Part shown: piece after piece, positions 54,392 to 59,526 of the stretch
How positions within the stretch are numbered: the stretch's first letter is position 1
Layout of the letters: each line of letters starts with the position of its first letter
Assembly: GCA_037447655.1 (NCBI GenBank)
Contig: JBBHKE010003556.1
Location: 9,439-68,964, forward strand
Reading direction: 5' to 3'
Length of the DNA: 59,526 bases
Origin: Zygnema cylindricum
Lineage: Eukaryota > Streptophyta > Zygnematophyceae > Zygnematales > Zygnemataceae
The notes under the pieces: generated by a model
Database searches by the model: none
Told to the model about the DNA's origin: nothing
Seen by the model: the letters and a program-made list of their open reading frames with translations, nothing else
Position numbers and translations under genes: made by a program

Positions 54392-54454
54392 CAATATTCC
54401 GTTGCTTACTAAATGGAATCTGTTTCGCTGTCAGGACGTAAACGTCAAAACATG

Positions 54455-54960
54455 TTAGGGTGAACTTCCATTAGAGAAAAAGTGGGGTTGTTTACTGGAC
54501 GCCGTAGGATTTCGTACAAATTTGTACCGTTTTTTTTGTTGTCAAACGAAACATGACGAAACATGTCTACTGGATGGCTCCAATATTATAGGCGTAAGTA
54601 TCAATTGTTGGATTTTTCACTTTTTTAGATTCGCGGGGCAATCACGCACATCGTCTAGTTTGAAGAGACTCTCCTCAGCGAGGAGAGTTTCTTCACACTG
54701 GTCGCGTACCATTGGTACACGTGAAAAGTAAAAATAAATCCACCCTAAACAGGCAATGAGAATCGAGCACGTGGTACAAGCCTTGTGCCTTCCGCCACGG
54801 TGTACGAAGGTCAATTGAAATATCTTCGCACGCTCCTTTTAACATCCACTGACCTTAAAAGTTTGCGGCGCCTTTTTTACATTCCGTTTCGAAATTTTGA
54901 TTTTCAATTTCAAATTTAAAATATGGTCGCAAAATTTCGTACGAATCATTAACTTCCTCC
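54455..54960 (+). mobile_element. foldback-family relative with empty LTR site
   Basis: Follows the left arm of the 13735-15890 element: AAAAAGTGGGGT, TGGATGGCTCCAAT, ACTCTCCTC...GAGGAGAGT and ACACGTGAAAAG. It then reads straight through ACAAGCCTTGTGCC, where the other copy carries the solo LTR, into one arm of the hairpin repeat. Confidence 0.75.
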
Positions 54961-55282
54961 GCTCGTACAAATATTATGTACAGATTTCAGCTTGAAGAAT
55001 ATTTCTAGATTTTAAGAATCTAGAAAATAACCTAGGCGGCGCCAATCATAATTGAGAAATGATGTCTAGTGGCACGACATAATGGAAGGCCGTGCCAGTA
55101 AACACTAGAAATAGACGTATCCGCATGTTAACTGGGACCGCCTAATAGAGAACAGGCCTTATCGCATGTTTTCAGGACGCTTTCGTACAAGTTATATATA
55201 CAACAGCGAAACAGTCCAATTTGTTCGTACGGAACTATAGATTCCGTCGCCGTCTCTGTCAAATCTGCTTAGCCGTAACACT

Positions 55283-55975
55283 CTAAGAGCGTTGTTCCAT
55301 TAGGCGGTCTCTGTAAACATCAAAAAATCGTTTACTGAAGCAACTGTTCCATTATGTCGGGTCAGTAACCCACATTGTTTTTGCGTGGCACACTTTGATT
55401 TGGCCACGGAATAGAAGAATACGATTCAGGTAATCTTCAGAGAATCTTTGACAGCAAATTATGACCACATATTTGTACCTGCGAAGGTAAAAAGTGACTT
55501 GTACGACGTATTGAATAAAATTTGTACGGGTGGACGAAATTTAAGATGCGTAAAAGCGTACGAAAATGTCAGAATGGTTCGTGGATGGCAACAAAAGCAT
55601 GAAACAATATCCTCCGTCAAAGATTTTCTTGCGGCTTCCGGTGGGCTCGCATCTTCCCTGGCGGAAGGCACATGTCATATGCGACGTGTACCCACCTGGT
55701 CGCGCGGTCGTCATGGATATTTGTGCACTTTTCCACGAGGCACGATGCTATTCGTTCAGGCGCTGAGAATTGACCTACTCTGGGTCATTTGTTGCGAACT
55801 GAAAGTGTCAGACGATGGCGTATCCGATTATGCATTCGACGGTCCACGTTTATGCTCATAAACGTGGAGAATGAAATTCTTCATTCAGTAGCCTTGTTTT
55901 TTTGACAATTTTCTTTGTTCTGTACGACTTTTAGTAAACAACGGCATTTTTCCCCTAATGGAACCTCACTCTAAC
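55283..55975. mobile_element. 700-bp DNA element, family F, copy 2
   Basis: Left TAAGAGCGTTGTTCCATTAG and inverted right TTAGAGTGAGGTTCCATTAG ends. The interior matches copy 1 throughout, including ACATATTTGTACC, GAATGGTTCGTGGATGGC and TCCACGTTTATG. Target duplication not resolved. Confidence 0.85.
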
Positions 55976-56149
55976 TAGTGCTAGGATGACGTAAATAGAA
56001 CTTTTTTACACTTTTTAGTTACTAGCAGAGATTTTTTCAGTGCAGCGTTCAATTTTAGACGATGACGACAGAAAAAATCCTTTAATTAAGGTACGGCCCC
56101 ATGTACATGATTTCCTATTGGTGTAAACGGATTTACTTAGCTTAAAACA

Positions 56150-56340
56150 CATCGCCGATGTGTTTTATGATAAGTTTGAAGATGACGTGACAGTGGGTCG
56201 AAAAAACGCAAGACGACAAATTTTTGTACATCCTAAGTTCGAGAATGACGCACATTGTACTCTACAAATTTGCGATTTCTTCGTACGGCCGCAACTTAGG
56301 CAGTACGGCGCTAAGTTTAAAAATAAAACGACATAAAAAA
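56150..56340 (+). mobile_element. fragment of repeat family E
   Basis: A GTTTGAAGATGA then GGGTCGAAA then AGACGACAAA order matches 42750-42835, with a short palindrome ACACATCGCCGATGTGT at its left edge in place of CACCTCGCGAGGTG. Confidence 0.5.
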
Positions 56341-56426
56341 CCCGAACTTAGCCACATGGGGCCATACCCTTAAGCGCATGAGCACGTGCCTTTAGTGTGG
56401 CAAGGCTATGAGCCGGGACCACGGTG

Positions 56427-56634
56427 CACTCTATATCATTATTAGTGCTGATAATTTTCCCGCCTAACTAAACGTTTATTCTCGTGCACACTTATCCAAT
56501 TTTCTATTAGAGACCGCCAATCGAAAGGTGAGAATGCTTCTTTTCAATCGCAACCGTCAGATTAAAAATCCGATGTGTTTACGGAGAATCGATATTTTAT
56601 TAGTGGCGAATAACAGTAACAGCGATACAAGGTG
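56427..56634. mobile_element. diverged MITE, family 2
   Basis: Core GAGACCGCCAATCGAAAG and CGCAACCGTCAGAT identify the family. The right terminal CACCTTGTATCGCTGTTACT (inverted) is recognisable, the left is eroded. Confidence 0.75.
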
Positions 56635-59526
56635 TACTTTTGAAGCCGTACAGGACATTCCATTTCAGACAGGGTGAAGCATTTTCAATTTTTGCCACGT
56701 GGCGGAGTGTGGACGAGTCACGTTTACATGGCTTCGACTGCATTTTATAATCTGCAAATTTCAAATTTCGGACTGTCGAGGATTCTTGAAGGAAATCATC
56801 CTCGATTTTTCGTTTGTACGGACAGGAGGCCGTTTTCGGTGGTCCGACACGTGTCTACCTCTGGAACTTCTCCCACACGTGTGAACATGGTCGGTGCAAA
56901 TGTGAAGGAGGAGAAAAAGAAGTATACGAAGTCGAATTTGCCCTCCAAGATTTGCGTGGCTTGCAATCGACCTATGAACTGGTTTGTCGCTATCCGTACA
57001 GATTCTAGGGTTACCGTACGATAAAAATAAAATCTTCTTTTCAAACAATTGGAAGCGCTATGTATTGGAACTCCGTACGGTAGGCGTACTATACGTGAAG
57101 TTTTCGTTTAGTATGCGTACTGTACGAGAAACAATAGTATCGTATCCAATTGTGTTCCCTCATTAAAGCTATGGTGTGAATGACACGTGTCACACCCTTA
57201 CATACGATTTCTTTTTATTCATGTGATTTTTTTTTTGGTATGACTTAGAGTTAGTCTAAAATGGCATCTAATTCGGAAAAAAATGACAATTTGTGGATTA
57301 GAAGAAGATGTATGTTGACTACTAAACACATTTTTTCATGTCTATGGAATGGTTTAAATTGCCCTTTTTTATTATTTCGCTTGACATTTGTCCTTCCACC
57401 TACAGGTGAAATTTAATGTATGTTTTCAATTAAATTTAGGTTCAAATCATGGTTATGATAGTTTTGAGATAACTCATTTTCAGCGTTTACTACACCGTCT
57501 ACCACTATTAGAGTGGGCCAATTGAAATTTTGACCTTTTCACAATGTACAGTGTGAACCATTCTAAATATCGAATCCACATTATATTCGGTGATGCTAAA
57601 CCATGAAAATGGGCAACATATTTTTCACCACACTACTTTGGCGCCTAAATTGATTAAGTCGTGAATCTATACGTTGAATCTCAAAGATATGTTGGGTGAT
57701 GGTGGGAGTTTTCAGGCGAAAAAAATGGGAAAAAGTGTGGGACGAAGTAAAGTAAGCGCCCCTTTTTTTTTCCCTCCCTCCTCTTATCACATTTTTCTTG
57801 ACATTTTGAAGAATTTATTCCTTTGTCCCTTGTATTAAAAACTTAGTAAAGGCATGAGATGAATCATCGTGGATGGATCGTGAATGTATCTCTGATTCTT
57901 ATTAATAAGCTACTTTGAAGATGTCGAAGATGGTACCTTGTTGCTTCTAAAGTAAATAAATAAACTATTTTGGTAGTTGGAGTAAGAATCTCTTGTTTTC
58001 TTGCTTTTTAAGGGTACTTTTTTTTCTAACTCGATACGTGCACCCTTTTGCAGGTATTGCAGCGAGAGATGCCGCCGAGCATCAAAGGGGCAAGGGGAAA
58101 AAAGTGGATCCATAACATATGAGAGCGAGGACTAAGCTTCAAGGAACAGTTTGTAAAGTCACAAGACACTATCAAAACTCGAGTTGTACATACCACCTAA
58201 AACATTTGGCGTACATTAGGAAAAGAAATCAATGTGTTGAAAATTCATTTTTATTTAACATATGTCCGCAATTTTGAAACTTTGAGATGAGAGTAGTTTG
58301 CTCCACGAAATTAGGCTTCGAGTATATTTGTATTATTTGAAAGAAATTCCAATTGTTCATTTTTTCCATTCGTACACTTTTTTGTTCTATTTCATGTAGT
58401 TTACATATCTTCTACATATCTTCTATTGATGATCATTTTGCCCTAGAAACCCTATTCCAAGAACAATATTGTCTTCATTCAAATTTCATTGTGGTACTTT
58501 TGGACAAACTTTCTACAAACTGCCACGTAGCTTGTTAAGGTTTTTCACTGTGATAATATTTTTCCTCCAATTGACATTTTCAAGTTTCTTACAACTAAAT
58601 TGTACACTGTATTGAGTGACTCCATGGACCGTATGAATTGTCCTCCGATATCATTACTTATGACGGAATGGTTTTTTTTGCAATTTGTCAATTTTTTCGA
58701 ACCGAATTTGCACCTCTTTTCCAAAAAAGAATGGGCAGATTTATTTCAATAGTCTTACCTATAAAGTGTAAACCTAATGTTTTCCAGCCACAGTTAAATG
58801 TTGCGACCACTCAAACATTTACACCCATGTTTTAGTGATGATAGGATAATTACACTATTGACATTTTCCACTCGTGTTGAGGGTAAATCGTTCAAACAGT
58901 TTGTACTTCTTTTTTTTTAATAATAATTGTACATACGATTCACCCTCAACATAAGGGCAAATTTCTTCAATGTAATTACCCTATGAGTATTTGACAGAAC
59001 TTGTTAGAAGTTTACACTAAAAGTACAACCGTATTAGTTAGTATGTAAACAAAATCTTTCAGCTGGTACAATTCTAGGATAATAGTGTAATCCTAACAGA
59101 CAAGTTTCAGAACTCTAGGTTTCTCGTATAGAAAACCAAGAAAACCAAGATTTTCAGTGTGAAAAATCTTGAGATTCTAGGGTTTTCATTCGGAAGATTT
59201 TTCTGTCGTCTAAAAAAGAAATAGAATTTAATCAAGATTTTGTTTGTATTTAACCCATCTGTCTTTCTTTGTCCCTCGAACCCTTTTGCCCGTTACTCTT
59301 TTTGACTGTTACTCCTTTTTTTCCCTTATCGTGGGTTAAATCACTCAATAGTGACGGCCAGTTATAGAATTCCATATGTAGACCTTTAAATTAATTTGTT
59401 AGTTTAACCCTTGGGATTCCATGGATTAAAAGAAACAATTAATTAATGTTGATTGCAACCCATGGAACTCCAACTCCCATGGGACACATCAATACTTCTT
59501 GACTTTGAGCTTATACGAATCACGTC
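56635..59526. other. AT-rich sequence without recognised genes or repeats
   Basis: An isolated MITE-like end TACACCGTCTACCACTATTA occurs at 57490-57509. Short open frames have no domains. Composition shifts to lower GTAC content beyond about 57.2 kb, resembling the left edge of the window. Confidence 0.5.

Overview
This looks like a nuclear genomic window from a land plant or close streptophyte. It has plant-type Ty1/copia elements whose Gag carries N-terminal copia-type and UBN2-like regions, a recognisable U6 spliceosomal RNA gene, GT-AG introns, CT/GA-rich tracts beside candidate genes, and dense short inverted-repeat transposons. I cannot name the species. Most of the window is transposons nested in each other. 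Host genes are sparse and are proposed only at the two edges and near 46-52 kb.

Layout. 1-4.3 kb: CT microsatellites, a long polypyrimidine tract and candidate exons of an unidentified gene. 5.2-10.3 kb: a decayed minus-strand copia element, LTR to LTR. 10.3-24 kb: mostly non-coding, with a small ORF, long foldback elements, solo LTRs, a hAT-type element, several TA-flanked MITE families and minisatellites. 24.5-25.5 kb: a Ty3/gypsy protease-end/reverse-transcriptase fragment. 25.5-36.0 kb: the centrepiece, a tandem LTR-gag array (four 1179-bp LTRs, three 1929-bp internal regions, 3108-bp period). 36.0-41.2 kb: a related but fuller, decayed copia element on the minus strand. 41.5-44.2 kb: a segmental duplication in which the second copy carries two MITEs and the first preserves both empty sites. 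44.4-46 kb: more MITEs. 46.2-50.3 kb: a two-exon protein gene with a probable 5'UTR intron. 52.1 kb: U6 snRNA. 52.7-56.7 kb: DNA-transposon relics. 56.7-59.5 kb: AT-rich sequence with nothing recognised.

The most interesting system is the LTR family at 25.5-41.2 kb, which also supplies solo LTRs at 14.1 and 22.2 kb. The point where its copies diverge (about 20 nt past a conserved ATG) is the true LTR end. This is confirmed by a perfect 5-bp target-site duplication around the 14.1-kb solo LTR. Directly after the LTR lies GGTTATGGGCCCACC, the complement of the anticodon stem-loop of initiator tRNA-Met. That implies half-tRNA (copia-type) priming, with a Gag AUG sitting opposite the CAU anticodon. 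The tandem elements carry one 639-codon ORF in which Gag is fused in frame to remnants of the reverse-transcriptase tail and RNase H. Protease, integrase and the RT core are gone. They are therefore non-autonomous and presumably depended on a relative such as the one at 36.7-41.2 kb. The LTRs also share tandem leader hairpins and an antisense tRNA-like module with A and B boxes. All of this is read by eye; no database search was possible.
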